Source: an uncultured Acidobacteriota bacterium
Lineage (GTDB): Bacteria > Acidobacteriota > JAAYUB01
Reading direction: 5' to 3'
Assembly (NCBI GenBank): GCA_937925645.1
Contig: CALAMB010000486.1
Span: 1 to 64,000, forward strand
DNA: 64,000 nucleotides
Positions within the stretch are counted from its first letter, which is position 1; every line of letters begins with the position of its first letter. Below the pieces are notes generated by a model. The model saw nothing but the letters and a program-made list of their open reading frames with translations, was not told where the DNA came from and made no database searches. Shown here one piece after another: positions 44,538-55,001 of the stretch. The translations under genes were made by a program, and so were the position numbers.

Positions 44538-45168
44538 AACCTTCAACGACGCGTTCGGGCAGATCATCGTCTTCCTGCCCGACCTGTTCGCCGCCCTGGC
44601 CATTCTGCTGCTGGGCGCCATTGCGGCGGCCGTGGTTAAAAAGCTGACCCTGCGCCTCGGCCTGCTCATCCGCCTGGACCGGCTCGCCGCCCGCCTGTTC
44701 GCCAAGGGCGACGTGCGCCACACGTTCCTGAACCTGCTGGGGAACGTCCTGGGGGTCATCGTCTTTCTGGTCTTCCTCGACAGCGCCCTGTTGGTCCTCC
44801 GGCTTCAGGCGTTGGAGAAAATGGTCCAGAAGACGGTGTTCTTCATCCCCAATCTGATCATCAGCGGGGTCATCCTGGGCATCGGGCTCCTGGTGGCCAA
44901 CCGCGTGGCTCACTCCACCGAGCAGTTGTTCAGCGGGGAAGGCCTGCGGCACGCCTACGCCCTCAGCCGGTTCATCCGAGCAGGCATCCTGTTGTTCGTG
45001 ACCGCGTTGGTGCTCCTCCAGCTGGAAATCTCCCGGGAAATCGTCCTGTACGGTTTCATCATCACGCTGGGTTCGGTGGGGTTGTCGTTCGTCCTGGCCA
45101 TCGGGACCGGCTCACGGGATGCGGTGAAGAAGCTGTGGGACATGCTGTTGGAGCGACTGGAAAAGTAG
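44518..45168 (+). CDS. MscS/CmpX-like transmembrane protein
   Basis: A 216-residue membrane protein with five or so hydrophobic helices and the TM-helix repeat (LPDLFAALAILLLGAIAAAV, LGSVGLSFVLAIGTGSRDAV) found in small mechanosensitive channel-like proteins such as CmpX. The cytoplasmic beta domain of full MscS is absent. AAGGA lies five bases upstream of the ATG, which lies inside the end of the permease gene. Coupling to the transporter suggests a joint role in osmotic or ionic adjustment. Confidence 0.78.
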   Translation: MEKSFLKTFNDAFGQIIVFLPDLFAALAILLLGAIAAAVVKKLTLRLGLLIRLDRLAARLFAKGDVRHTFLNLLGNVLGVIVFLVFLDSALLVLRLQALEKMVQKTVFFIPNLIISGVILGIGLLVANRVAHSTEQLFSGEGLRHAYALSRFIRAGILLFVTALVLLQLEISREIVLYGFIITLGSVGLSFVLAIGTGSRDAVKKLWDMLLERLEK

Positions 45169-45250
45169 ACGGGAAGACCGCCGGCGGGCACTGTTCACAC
45201 CCTTCTTGATGCCGGCCGAACATCCGGCTGCCGCTCTCGCTGCCGTTCGC

Positions 45251-46342
<1,092 letters not shown>

Positions 46343-46502
46343 GGCTGCCCTCCTGTCGCGGACCGGATTCTTTTGCCCAATATGCCCGGGCGCCTGCTCC
46401 GGGGCAAGCAAAAAAACCAGGGCCGGACGTCCCGGCGCCACCGGCGTTGAACCGTTCCCGCGACTCGGCTAGAATGGGGCATCCTTCCGGGGAGTGACGC
46501 GG

Positions 46503-47702
46503 ATGAGCTGGCCGATCCGGATGACCCTGGTGACAGCTCCGCTGGTGCTCGCGGTCGCCCTGTACGCCGCGCTCCGGCTGGCCGGCGCGGCGGCTCTGCT
46601 GCGCCGTACCCCGCCAGCACGGGCCCGCTGGGTCGCTCTGGGAATGCTGCTGGCGCTCAACCTGTGGCCGCTCGCCCTGGTGTCCGCCCACCTGCTGGGC
46701 TGGCCCGGCCGGCCGTGGCTGGAGGGGGCCCATCCCCAACTGATCGATCATCTGCTGGTCTATCCTTTCTGGTGGGGCTTCGTGCTGGCGCTGGAACTGG
46801 CGCCCTGGCTGCTGGCCTTGGAGCTGGCCAGCTTGGGCACGTGGCTGGCTCACGCCGAAGCGTGGCGCCGCCGCCTGGCCTGGATCCGGCTGGCGCTGGC
46901 CGCGGGGCTCGCCCTCCTCGTGGGCGGCCGCATGGCGTGGGATACCCAGCGAATCCAGCTGGTGGACGAGACGGTGGCGGTGCGGGAACTCCCCGCCGAC
47001 CTCGACGGGATGAACCTGCTCCTCCTCGGCGACCTGCAGGTGGATCGCTACACCCAGGGGAGCAAGCTGGAACGGTTCCTGGCCGCCATCGGCGCCGCCC
47101 GGGCCGACCTGGTCCTCTACGCCGGCGACCTCGTCACCGACGGCACCGACTTCCTCCGGCCGGCCCTGGCCGCCATGTGCCGCGTGCGCGCTCCGGCCGG
47201 CCGTGTTGCTGTCATGGGGGATCATGACTTCTGGGCGGATCCGGAAGCGGTCCGGCAGGGTCTGCGCGGCTGTGGCTGGACTTTCCTGGAGAACGAGCAT
47301 CGCCTCTTCGCCTGGCGCGGACGGCGGATCCTGGTCACGGGCATCCGCTACATCTACAGCGATCGAGTGCCGACGGGCCGTTTGCGGTCCCTGCTGGCCG
47401 CCGCGCCGGCGGCGGATCTGAAGATTCTGCTGGTGCACCAACCGGCCACCGGTGTCATCGCTGCGGCCGACGCCCACGGCTATCAGCTCGTGGTCGCCGG
47501 CCACACCCATGGCGGCCAGATCGTCTTCCACCTGTTCGCCTGGCCCATCACCCCCACCCAGTTGGAGAACGATTTCTACTCCGGCAACCACGCCTACGGA
47601 CGGCTGCGGGTGGTGGTGACCAACGGGGTGGGCCTGACTCTGGCTCCGGTACGCTACGGCGCCCCCGCCGAAATCACCCGCATCCGCCTGTGCCACCCCT
47701 GA
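46503..47702 (+). CDS. Membrane metallophosphoesterase
   Basis: A 399-residue protein: four hydrophobic helices in residues 1-145, then a calcineurin-like phosphoesterase domain facing the other side. Motifs are LLLGDLQVDR, YAGDLVTDG, VMGDHDFW, LVHQP and VVAGHTHGGQI. Two usual metal ligands differ: the His of the D-x-H motif is Gln, and the Asn of GNHD is Asp. The YkuE/LpxH-like group is involved in phospholipid or UDP-diacylglucosamine hydrolysis; the substrate here is unknown. GGGGAG precedes the ATG. Confidence 0.85.
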   Translation: MSWPIRMTLVTAPLVLAVALYAALRLAGAAALLRRTPPARARWVALGMLLALNLWPLALVSAHLLGWPGRPWLEGAHPQLIDHLLVYPFWWGFVLALELAPWLLALELASLGTWLAHAEAWRRRLAWIRLALAAGLALLVGGRMAWDTQRIQLVDETVAVRELPADLDGMNLLLLGDLQVDRYTQGSKLERFLAAIGAARADLVLYAGDLVTDGTDFLRPALAAMCRVRAPAGRVAVMGDHDFWADPEAVRQGLRGCGWTFLENEHRLFAWRGRRILVTGIRYIYSDRVPTGRLRSLLAAAPAADLKILLVHQPATGVIAAADAHGYQLVVAGHTHGGQIVFHLFAWPITPTQLENDFYSGNHAYGRLRVVVTNGVGLTLAPVRYGAPAEITRIRLCHP

Positions 47703-47738
47703 ACGCGGATCGCCGCTGCAGGCTTGATGCGACAGGTA

Positions 47739-48695
47739 TTATTCCATTCCCGGGCAACACCGTTCCAGAATTCCAGTCAGGCAGCCGACGGCGCCCGCCG
47801 CCTTGGCCAACTCGTCCACCGGAACGGATCGGCACTCAATCCCCGCCTGTTCCAGGAACGCCCGGGTGGCCGGGTTGCCGTCCGGCATCAGGATCCGCCG
47901 CGGCCCCAGCGTCACGAAATTCAGCGCCCGGCCCACGTCCAGCTCCGGCCCCGCCGGTGGTTCCAGCAGGACGAAGCCCCGCGCCCGCAGCGCGGCGGCG
48001 GCCTCCGGCGGCACGGCGCCCGGCCAGCCGACAGCAAGGTCGCGGTCCACGATCCGCAAAAGCCCCATAAGATGCATGGACTGGGGCGGCAGCTCCGTCC
48101 GGATCGCGGCGACGTCCAGCTCCGCCAGCAGCGCCGCCACCTGGGCGGCGCCGGCGGCGTTGGTCCGCCGCCCGGTGGCGAGCAACACCGCGCCGGGGTC
48201 CAGCCACATGGCATCCGCCCCCTCGAATGTCCCGCCACCGCGGATGGTGCGCAGAATCGGCACTCCCAGCGCCGCCAGCCGTCGGGCCACGAGGCGCTCC
48301 TCGCCCGCCCGGACCGTCGAGGCCGGCCGCCCGAGGATCGCTCCCTCCGGAGTCATGAACAGCAGATCGGCGACGAACAGCAGGTTCGGCGGCGCCTTCC
48401 CGGCCGGCCGCACCACCCGGACCGCCACCCCCGCGGCCCGATAAGCGTCCGCCAGCCGTTCGTGCTGCGCCCGCGCCCGCCCCGCATCCAGCGGCGCCAG
48501 CATCTGGACGGCCAGCGGATCCGCCAGCCCCTCGATCTCGGCGCCCGGCCGGTGCAGCAGCACGGCCCGCAGGGGATGCCATTCGGTGACCGCCCCGCAC
48601 GCCGACCAGACCCGGCCGATCTCCTCCCGGTGGGAGGCATGGCGGGGCGACCAACCCGCACCGCCGAATGCCGGTGTGTCGTACTGCCCGCTCAT
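47739..48695 (-). CDS. Guanidino-hydrolase / amidinotransferase family protein (DDAH/ADI-like)
   Basis: A 318-residue member of the pentein superfamily, hydrolysing or transferring guanidino groups (dimethylarginine, arginine, citrulline). Visible: LRAVLLHRPGAEIEG, GGTFEGADAMW, the catalytic His in LPPQSMHLMGLLRIVD and the nucleophile Cys near the end in AGAVGCLTG. The plan is that of dimethylarginine dimethylaminohydrolase or ornithine/arginine-related enzymes; the exact substrate cannot be assigned. The ATG at 48695 has GGGAGGTGA just before it. Confidence 0.85.
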   Translation of the reverse strand: MSGQYDTPAFGGAGWSPRHASHREEIGRVWSACGAVTEWHPLRAVLLHRPGAEIEGLADPLAVQMLAPLDAGRARAQHERLADAYRAAGVAVRVVRPAGKAPPNLLFVADLLFMTPEGAILGRPASTVRAGEERLVARRLAALGVPILRTIRGGGTFEGADAMWLDPGAVLLATGRRTNAAGAAQVAALLAELDVAAIRTELPPQSMHLMGLLRIVDRDLAVGWPGAVPPEAAAALRARGFVLLEPPAGPELDVGRALNFVTLGPRRILMPDGNPATRAFLEQAGIECRSVPVDELAKAAGAVGCLTGILERCCPGME

Positions 48696-48811
48696 GGTCA
48701 CCTCCCGTTCACGCGGTCTGATCCGTTTGCAATCACCCGACCCTCATTGTAATATACTCTTGACTACCCGAGCGTCTGCAGCACCCCGTTGACCATCAGG
48801 AGGTCACGCCG

Positions 48812-50386
48812 ATGAGCCAGCCTCCCACCACCGACGGCCGCGGGCCCACCGGTTCGGGCGGCGGCGATTTTCAGGCCCGGATGAACCGGTTGATCGAGAT
48901 CTCCATCGCCCTGTCGGCGGAGCGCAAGCTGGACGTGCTGCTGGAACGGATCCTGACCTCCGCCCGGGAGATCACCGGCGCCGACGCCGGCACGCTGTAC
49001 CGGCTGCAGGACGGCCGGCTTCACTTCGAGGTGATCCAGAACGCGACGCTGGGCATCGCCACCGGCGGCACCACCGGCGAAAAAACCCGGCTGGAGCCGG
49101 TGAAACTGGACAAGGCCAACGTCTGCGCCTATACCGCCATCCTGGGCCGGACGGTCGCCATCGCCGACGTGTACGAGTCCCGGGAGTTCGATTTTTCCGG
49201 TCCCCGACACTACGACCGGATGACCGGCTACCGTTCCCGATCAATGCTGGTGGTCCCCATGAAAAACCACGCCGGCGTGGTCACCGGCGTGCTGCAACTC
49301 CTCAACGCCACCGAATCCGCCACCGGCGCCGTCGGGCCGTTCCGCCCCGAGGACACCGCCATCGTCGAAGCCCTCGCCTCCCAGGCGGCGGTGGCCATCG
49401 ACAACGTCACCCTGATCCAGGAGATGAAGGACCTGTTCGATGCGGTCATCCGGGTCATGGCCGCCGCCGTGGACGCCAAGTCCCACTACACCGGCAACCA
49501 CATCCAGCGGGTGGCCATCTTCAACACGATGCTGGCCCAGGCGGTGCACGACATTGCCGACGGGCCGCTGGCGGGCGTGCAGTTCACCGAGCAGGACATG
49601 GAAGCGATCCGGATCGCCGGCTGGCTGCACGACATCGGCAAGATCACCACGCCGGTGTGGATCATGGACAAGGCCACCAAGCTGGAGACGCTGATGGACC
49701 GCATGGAGCTGGTGGAAACACGGTTCCGGCTGATTCGGGAGCTGCTGGCCCGGCAGCCGGACGATCCGGATCTGGCCACCCGGCTGACGGAGCTCGATGC
49801 CGCCCTGGACGCCGTCCGCCGCGCCAACGTCCCGGCGGAAAACACCGACCCGGAGCTCCTGGCCCGCGTTCAGGAGATCAGCCGGCGCACATACGCGGAC
49901 GACGGCGTCGAGCGCCCCTACCTGACCCCCGACGAGACCGAGAACCTGACCATCCGCCGCGGCACGCTCACCGAGGAGCAGCGCCGCGTCATGCAGACCC
50001 ACGTGGACTGGACCAACCGCCTCCTGAGCCACATCCCCTTCAAGGGTCACCTCGCCGACGTGCCCGTGTTCGCCGGCCAGCACCATGAACGGCTCAACGG
50101 CCGCGGCTACCCCGACGGCGCCGGACGGGACCGGATCCCGATCCAGTCCCGGATCCTGGCCATCGCCGACCTGTACGAAGCGCTCAGCGCCCGGGACCGT
50201 CCCTACCGCCGGCCCATGTCCAAGGAGGAAATCGTCGCCGTCCTGCGCGATTCGGCCGCCCGCGATGAGATCGACGGCGACATTCTCGAAGTGATGCTTC
50301 GGAGCAACCTGATCGACGTGTTCGAGACGCTGTTCGAGTCCCTCCGGCAGGAAGGGCTGTCCGCCTACACCATGCCGCCCGTTTGA
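48812..50386 (+). CDS. GAF-HD-GYP cyclic-di-GMP phosphodiesterase
   Basis: A 524-residue cytosolic signalling protein. An N-terminal GAF sensor (about 25-200: LTSAREITGADAGTLYRL, YRSRSMLVVPMKN) is followed by an HD-GYP domain (about 215-520) that hydrolyses c-di-GMP. The metal-binding HD is in AGWLHDIGKI and the GYP motif in HHERLNGRGYPDG. An insert of about 90 residues separates the two parts of the catalytic domain. AGGAGG lies a few bases before the ATG. Levels of c-di-GMP would fall in response to whatever the GAF domain binds. Confidence 0.93.
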   Translation: MSQPPTTDGRGPTGSGGGDFQARMNRLIEISIALSAERKLDVLLERILTSAREITGADAGTLYRLQDGRLHFEVIQNATLGIATGGTTGEKTRLEPVKLDKANVCAYTAILGRTVAIADVYESREFDFSGPRHYDRMTGYRSRSMLVVPMKNHAGVVTGVLQLLNATESATGAVGPFRPEDTAIVEALASQAAVAIDNVTLIQEMKDLFDAVIRVMAAAVDAKSHYTGNHIQRVAIFNTMLAQAVHDIADGPLAGVQFTEQDMEAIRIAGWLHDIGKITTPVWIMDKATKLETLMDRMELVETRFRLIRELLARQPDDPDLATRLTELDAALDAVRRANVPAENTDPELLARVQEISRRTYADDGVERPYLTPDETENLTIRRGTLTEEQRRVMQTHVDWTNRLLSHIPFKGHLADVPVFAGQHHERLNGRGYPDGAGRDRIPIQSRILAIADLYEALSARDRPYRRPMSKEEIVAVLRDSAARDEIDGDILEVMLRSNLIDVFETLFESLRQEGLSAYTMPPV

Positions 50387-50438
50387 ACCGGACGCCCCCC
50401 GATCCGCTTCAGGAACCAGCCGCTGAACCGGCGGCGCC

Positions 50439-51428
50439 TCAACTGAACGGCCGCGTCGAGCTCATCAGGTCGCCGACGTTGCCGGCGTCGAAGAATCCCG
50501 TGAATCCGCCGAAGCGCTCGATGTATTCGGTGATCTCGAAGTGGTGTGGTGACGGGGCGGTGAAGATCTGGTACAGGCCGCGTTCGGGGGAACCGATGAT
50601 CTCCGGGGTGGTGAAGGCGATCCCGCGCGTCCGCTGCACCGCCACCGTGGACAGGATGCCCGGAGTGTAGTAGGCGGTGTGATGGACTCGCGAGCCGTGC
50701 CGGGCGACGTACATCGCCACCACCGACGCCGGATCCCAGCCGTAAGAAATGACAATGGCCGGCTTGCGGTCGCCGAGGCGGTACACAGTGGTTTCCGCCT
50801 GCTCCTGGTGGACGGTGAAGCACTCGCTGTAGCAGTACGGGGTCAGGCGCATGATCCACTCGGCGGCGGCCCGGATGCCGTCCGCCCGAATGCGGTAGGC
50901 GATGTGGTCCACCTCGCCCACGGTATGCGCCGACGCCGGCTCGGCCACCGCCGGCGGCTCCAGCGGCTCGAAGTCGGCGCCGCTGAACCAGTCATAGTCC
51001 GCGCCGTCGGTGTAGGCGAACCGGTCATCCAGCCCGGGGATCGGATCGGTGACAATCCCCATGCCTGTTCGCCGGCAGGCCACGCCCGATCCGGCAAGTG
51101 CGCGTTCCGCCGCCGCCAGGTCGGCGCAACGAAAGGCCAGGCCGGCCAGACGGGGGAAGCCAGACAGGGGACCGGGCTGTTCCTCGATGACGATTCCGGC
51201 GGCCGCGCCGGCCAGGCGCAACACGTGGTAGCGGCGATCCGTGGTCCGGTGCCGAAAGCTGCCCGCCGGCCGGAAGTTGGTGCGCGCGGTGTACTCGGCG
51301 GCGAGCGCGGCACCCTGCCCCCAATCCACCACGTAGTGCAGATGGTGGACCCCGTCCACGAAGGGCTCCAGCGGTGACGGCCCCAGCCGCTCCCGCAGGG
51401 TTTCCAGATCGTGGCGCACGCTGATCAT
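50439..51428 (-). CDS. 4-hydroxyphenylpyruvate dioxygenase-like VOC protein
   Basis: A 329-residue protein with two vicinal-oxygen-chelate halves. Likely Fe ligands are His in VGEVDHIAYRI, His in GSRVHHTAYYT and Glu in HHFEITEYIERFGGF. The second half resembles HPPD/HppA-like dioxygenases (FEITEYIERFGGFTGFFDAGN is very close to the C-terminal HPPD motif). The first half has VHHLHYVV. It may act in tyrosine degradation or an analogous alpha-keto acid pathway, but the true substrate is not assured. Its start overlaps the stop of the symporter gene (ATGA), so the two are coupled. Confidence 0.78.
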   Translation of the reverse strand: MISVRHDLETLRERLGPSPLEPFVDGVHHLHYVVDWGQGAALAAEYTARTNFRPAGSFRHRTTDRRYHVLRLAGAAAGIVIEEQPGPLSGFPRLAGLAFRCADLAAAERALAGSGVACRRTGMGIVTDPIPGLDDRFAYTDGADYDWFSGADFEPLEPPAVAEPASAHTVGEVDHIAYRIRADGIRAAAEWIMRLTPYCYSECFTVHQEQAETTVYRLGDRKPAIVISYGWDPASVVAMYVARHGSRVHHTAYYTPGILSTVAVQRTRGIAFTTPEIIGSPERGLYQIFTAPSPHHFEITEYIERFGGFTGFFDAGNVGDLMSSTRPFS

Positions 51429-52816
51429 GACGGCACCTCCTCGTTGTCCCGCGTGGTTTCCTCATTTGGCGGCGGGGCTTCGGCCTCCAGATCGCCGCTC
51501 CACAGATAGCGCCGGGTCTCGGCCACGGCCACGCCGCTGAGCAGGAGCAGGGCGACCAGGTTGGGCACGGCCATGAGCGCGTTGGCGATGTCGGCGAACG
51601 ACCAGACGATGGGCAGGGTGGCCACCGACCCCACCAGGACCATGGCCACCCACAACCAGCGGTACGGTTGGACCACCCGTGGTCCGGCCAGATACTCCAC
51701 GGCCTTCTCTCCGTAATATGACCAGCCCAGAATGGTGGAGAACACAAAGGTCAGCAAGCCGACCGTGAGCACGGCGGGCCCCACCACCGGCAGATCCGCG
51801 AAGGCGGCGTGAGTGAGCTTCGCCCCGGCCAGCCCCCGCGTCCATTCCATGGAGTTGACCAGCATGACTCCGGTGATGGCGCAGACCACCACCGTGTCCC
51901 AGAACGTGCCGGAGGAGGAAACCAGCGCCTGCCGCACGGGATTTTTTGTCTGGGCCGCGGCGGCGACGATGGGGGCGCTACCCAGGCCCGACTCGTTGGA
52001 AAACAGGCCCCGGGCGATGCCGAAACGCACCGCCTCGCGCATCCCGGCCCCCAGGAAGCCGCCCACGGCCGCCTGGCCGGTGAACGCGCCCTGGACGATC
52101 AGCCCCAGCGTGTGCGGTAGCCGCTCCCACCCCATGACCAGCAGCACGAGGCAGCCCACGACATAAAAGCAGGCCATGAACGGAACCAATCGTTCACAGA
52201 TCCGGGCGATGGACTTGATCCCGCCCAGGATCACCACGGCCGTGAGGGCGGTCAGGATGCCGCCTGTCCACCACGGCGAAATACCGAAGGTGGTATTGAC
52301 CATCTCGGCGATGGAGTTGGCCTGAACCATGTTGCCGATGCCGAACGCGGTGATGGATGTCAGGAGGGCGAACAGCACGCCGAGCCACCGCTGCCGCAGA
52401 CCGCGCTCCAGCACGTACATGGGTCCGCCGGCCATGGTCCCGTCCCGCGTGACGACGCGATATTTCACCGCCAGCAAGGCCTCGGTGTACTTGCTGGCCA
52501 CGCCGAACACGCCGGTGAGCCACATCCACAGCACCGCCCCGGGGCCGCCCGCCGCGACGGCGGTGGCCACGCCTACGATATTGCCCGTGCCGATGGTGGC
52601 CGCCAAAGCGGTCGTCAGGGCACCGAACTGGCTGATGTCGCCGGCGCCCTCCTGCCGCCGCTTCAGGGATAGTCGGATGGCCTTGCCCAGGTGGCCCTGG
52701 ATGAAACGCAGCCGGACAGTCAGGAAAATGTGGGTGCCGAACAGGAGGGCGAGCATGGGCCAGCCCCACACCACGTCGCTGGCGGCGCTCAGCCAGGACT
52801 CCAGCGTCTGCATCAC
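51425..52816 (-). CDS. AGCS-family sodium/alanine symporter
   Basis: A 463-residue inner-membrane transporter that couples amino acid (alanine/glycine) uptake to Na+. AGCS signatures: ALTTALAATIGTGNIVGVAT near residues 66-85, WMWLTGVFGVASKYTEALLA and SNESGLGSAPIVAAAAQT. About ten hydrophobic helices are visible. Starts at GTG 52816 or ATG 52813, with AGGAGG about 10 bases upstream. It is coupled to the HPPD-like gene by a four-base overlap, suggesting uptake of an amino acid and its oxidation. Confidence 0.93.
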   Translation of the reverse strand: MMQTLESWLSAASDVVWGWPMLALLFGTHIFLTVRLRFIQGHLGKAIRLSLKRRQEGAGDISQFGALTTALAATIGTGNIVGVATAVAAGGPGAVLWMWLTGVFGVASKYTEALLAVKYRVVTRDGTMAGGPMYVLERGLRQRWLGVLFALLTSITAFGIGNMVQANSIAEMVNTTFGISPWWTGGILTALTAVVILGGIKSIARICERLVPFMACFYVVGCLVLLVMGWERLPHTLGLIVQGAFTGQAAVGGFLGAGMREAVRFGIARGLFSNESGLGSAPIVAAAAQTKNPVRQALVSSSGTFWDTVVVCAITGVMLVNSMEWTRGLAGAKLTHAAFADLPVVGPAVLTVGLLTFVFSTILGWSYYGEKAVEYLAGPRVVQPYRWLWVAMVLVGSVATLPIVWSFADIANALMAVPNLVALLLLSGVAVAETRRYLWSGDLEAEAPPPNEETTRDNEEVPS

Positions 52817-52961
52817 GGTCGCCGTCCTCCTCGGACCTGATTTCCGGCCGGACCGAACCCTCGCGTGACGCGCGGCGGTACCGAAGCCGGATTATGGAAC
52901 GTCCGCTCGGTTCAAGGCAAGGGGATTGTGCGGCCGGCGGCCCGCGCCCGGCGGACGCGGA

Positions 52962-54056
52962 CTACGACGCGGATTGCAGCGGCCGGGCGACCGCGGCCTG
53001 GATCATCAGGAACTCGCCCACGTTGTCCGCGGTGAGCAGACCCACCAGCCGCCCGTTGCGGAGCACGGGCAGGGTGTGGCAGGCGCACGCCTGCAGGCTG
53101 GCGAACGCCGTTTCCAGCATGTCGTTGGCGTCCACCTGCCGGATATCGCGCCGCATCACCGCGCCCACGCCGGCGGAGGCGCCCTCACGGGCCAGCACTT
53201 TCAGCAGGTCGTCCCGGGTCAGTACGCCCGCCACCCGGTCGCCGTCCATCACCGGAAAATCCTGCTGGGAGCCGGCCAGAATGCGGGTCACCGCCGTCTC
53301 GAGCGTGTCGCTCTCCGCCAGGGTCTGGAAGTCGGTGATCATGGCCCGGCTCACCGGAATGCCCCCCAGCGCGGCTTTCATCTGAACCATGCCGGCCTCC
53401 TGGCCCGCTCCGATCCAGACGAAGAGGGCGATGAACAGCAGGAACGGATTGGTGAACAAGCCCACGAATCCGAACACCAGCGCCAGCCCCTGCCCCACCG
53501 TGGCGGCGATCTGGGTGGCCCGCGTGTATTCCAGCCGCATGGCCAGCAGCGCGCGCAGCACCCGGCCGCCGTCCATGGGGAAGGCGGGGATCAGGTTGAA
53601 AACCACCACGAACACGTTGAGCACCATCAGCCGTTCCCAGAACGATCCGCTGGCCAGGCCGAGCGATCCCAGCGGCTCGAGGGTATCGCTCAGGGTCAGC
53701 CAGGCGTACAGCGCCGCCGCGATGACCACGTTGACCGCCGGTCCAGCCAGCGCCACCCACAGCTCCTGACGCGGCTCGTCGGGCATCCGCTCCAGGCGGG
53801 CCACGCCGCCGATGGGCAGCAGGGTGATGTCGCGGGTGCGGATCCCGTACTTCTTCGCCATCAGGGCGTGTCCGAACTCGTGCAACAGGATGCAGCCGAA
53901 CAGGGCCAGCATGAACACCACGCCGGCGACAGTCGCCGCCACGGTGTGGCCCTGCAGCCAGTGGCTGAGCACCACCCACCCCAGAATCAGCAGGAACGTC
54001 GCATGGATGTAAACGCCGATACCGGCAAACGAGCCGATCCGCCACGACCACTTCAT
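52962..54056 (-). CDS. Site-2 protease (M50) with CBS pair
   Basis: A 364-residue intramembrane metalloprotease. Zn motif HEFGH is in LFGCILLHEFGHALMAKKY and the third ligand in NLIPAFPMDGGRVLRAL. Six or so hydrophobic helices precede two C-terminal CBS domains (about 240-350), a regulatory adenosine-nucleotide sensor. This is the archaeal/bacterial SpoIVFB-like subgroup with CBS, and the substrate is unknown. Its start faces the TPR gene, leaving 200 bases of divergent control region. Confidence 0.92.
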   Translation of the reverse strand: MKWSWRIGSFAGIGVYIHATFLLILGWVVLSHWLQGHTVAATVAGVVFMLALFGCILLHEFGHALMAKKYGIRTRDITLLPIGGVARLERMPDEPRQELWVALAGPAVNVVIAAALYAWLTLSDTLEPLGSLGLASGSFWERLMVLNVFVVVFNLIPAFPMDGGRVLRALLAMRLEYTRATQIAATVGQGLALVFGFVGLFTNPFLLFIALFVWIGAGQEAGMVQMKAALGGIPVSRAMITDFQTLAESDTLETAVTRILAGSQQDFPVMDGDRVAGVLTRDDLLKVLAREGASAGVGAVMRRDIRQVDANDMLETAFASLQACACHTLPVLRNGRLVGLLTADNVGEFLMIQAAVARPLQSAS

Positions 54057-54221
54057 TGTCCAGCCTCCCTCCGCGTGTTGGCGCGCCGCGTCCGGCGGAT
54101 CGTTCCGGGCACCCGGTCGCGGCGCCCCCGGTTAGATGCATCTTCCCGGGCGCGATGTTCACGCCTGCCGTTTTTGCATGCGGCGGCTGCGCTTTCAGGT
54201 GAACATTGATCATCGCCGCCG

Positions 54222-54227
54222 TATAAT
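54222..54227 (+). promoter_or_regulatory. -10 element upstream of the TPR-selD operon
   Basis: A perfect TATAAT lies 30 bases before the ATG of the TPR gene. No clear -35 element was seen at 16-18 bases, so it is only partly supported. Confidence 0.5.
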
Positions 54228-54257
54228 AGGCACAATCCCTCGACCGGGAGGTCTGCC

Positions 54258-54992
54258 ATGTCCAGAAATGGAATCCGACTATTTGTGCTCGCATTCACGC
54301 TGCTGGCCGCCACCTTCCTGGCCGCACAGGCGGCGCCGGCCGACACAGTAAAGGCGCCGCAGCTGGAGAAGGCCAAGGTCAAAATCGCCCTCAAACAGTA
54401 CGACCAGGCCGTGAACGCCCTGCTCAAGGCCATGCAGGAGGATCCCAAGAATCCGGAGATCCCCAACTTTCTGGGCGTCGTCTTCCTGCAGACAGGCAAC
54501 TTCGACGCCGCCCGCTCCTACTTCAAGCGGGCCATCCGCATGGACAAGAATTACGCCCGCGCCTACAACAACCTGGCGGCCATCTATCACGTCCGCAAAC
54601 AGTATAAGACCGCGATCAAGCAGTACAAGAAAGCCGTCGAGAAGGATCCGCAGTTCCTGCTCGCCTACTACAACATGGCCAACGCTTACTTTGCGCAGAA
54701 GAAATATCTCCAGGCGGTGGACACGATGCACAAACTGGTCCAGATCGATCCCGATTACTTGATGAAGGATCGCGGCGGTCTGGAGATCGGCTCGCTGGAC
54801 ATCGATGCCGCCAAGCGGAATTTTTATTACGCCAAACTGTACGCGCAGGTCAACGACCTGGAAAAAGTGGTTTACTTCCTGAAGCTGGCCGTGGACAGCG
54901 GCTTCAAGGATTTCAAGACACTCCGGGAGGACCTGGACTTCGCGCCCTTCCTTCCGGACCCGCGCATCCAGGCGCTGCTGCCCCAACCCTGA
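54258..54992 (+). CDS. Exported TPR-repeat protein
   Basis: A 244-residue protein with a signal peptide (LFVLAFTLLAATFLAAQAAP) and about three and a half tetratricopeptide repeats in residues 35-170 (AVNALLKAMQEDPKNPEIPN, AARSYFKRAIRMDKNYARAY, AIKQYKKAVEKDPQFLLAYY). A C-terminal helix region follows. It probably forms a protein-interaction scaffold in the periplasm. GGGAGG precedes the ATG. selD starts nine bases after the stop. Confidence 0.85.
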   Translation: MSRNGIRLFVLAFTLLAATFLAAQAAPADTVKAPQLEKAKVKIALKQYDQAVNALLKAMQEDPKNPEIPNFLGVVFLQTGNFDAARSYFKRAIRMDKNYARAYNNLAAIYHVRKQYKTAIKQYKKAVEKDPQFLLAYYNMANAYFAQKKYLQAVDTMHKLVQIDPDYLMKDRGGLEIGSLDIDAAKRNFYYAKLYAQVNDLEKVVYFLKLAVDSGFKDFKTLREDLDFAPFLPDPRIQALLPQP

Positions 54993-55001
54993 ACCGGAGG
55001 C

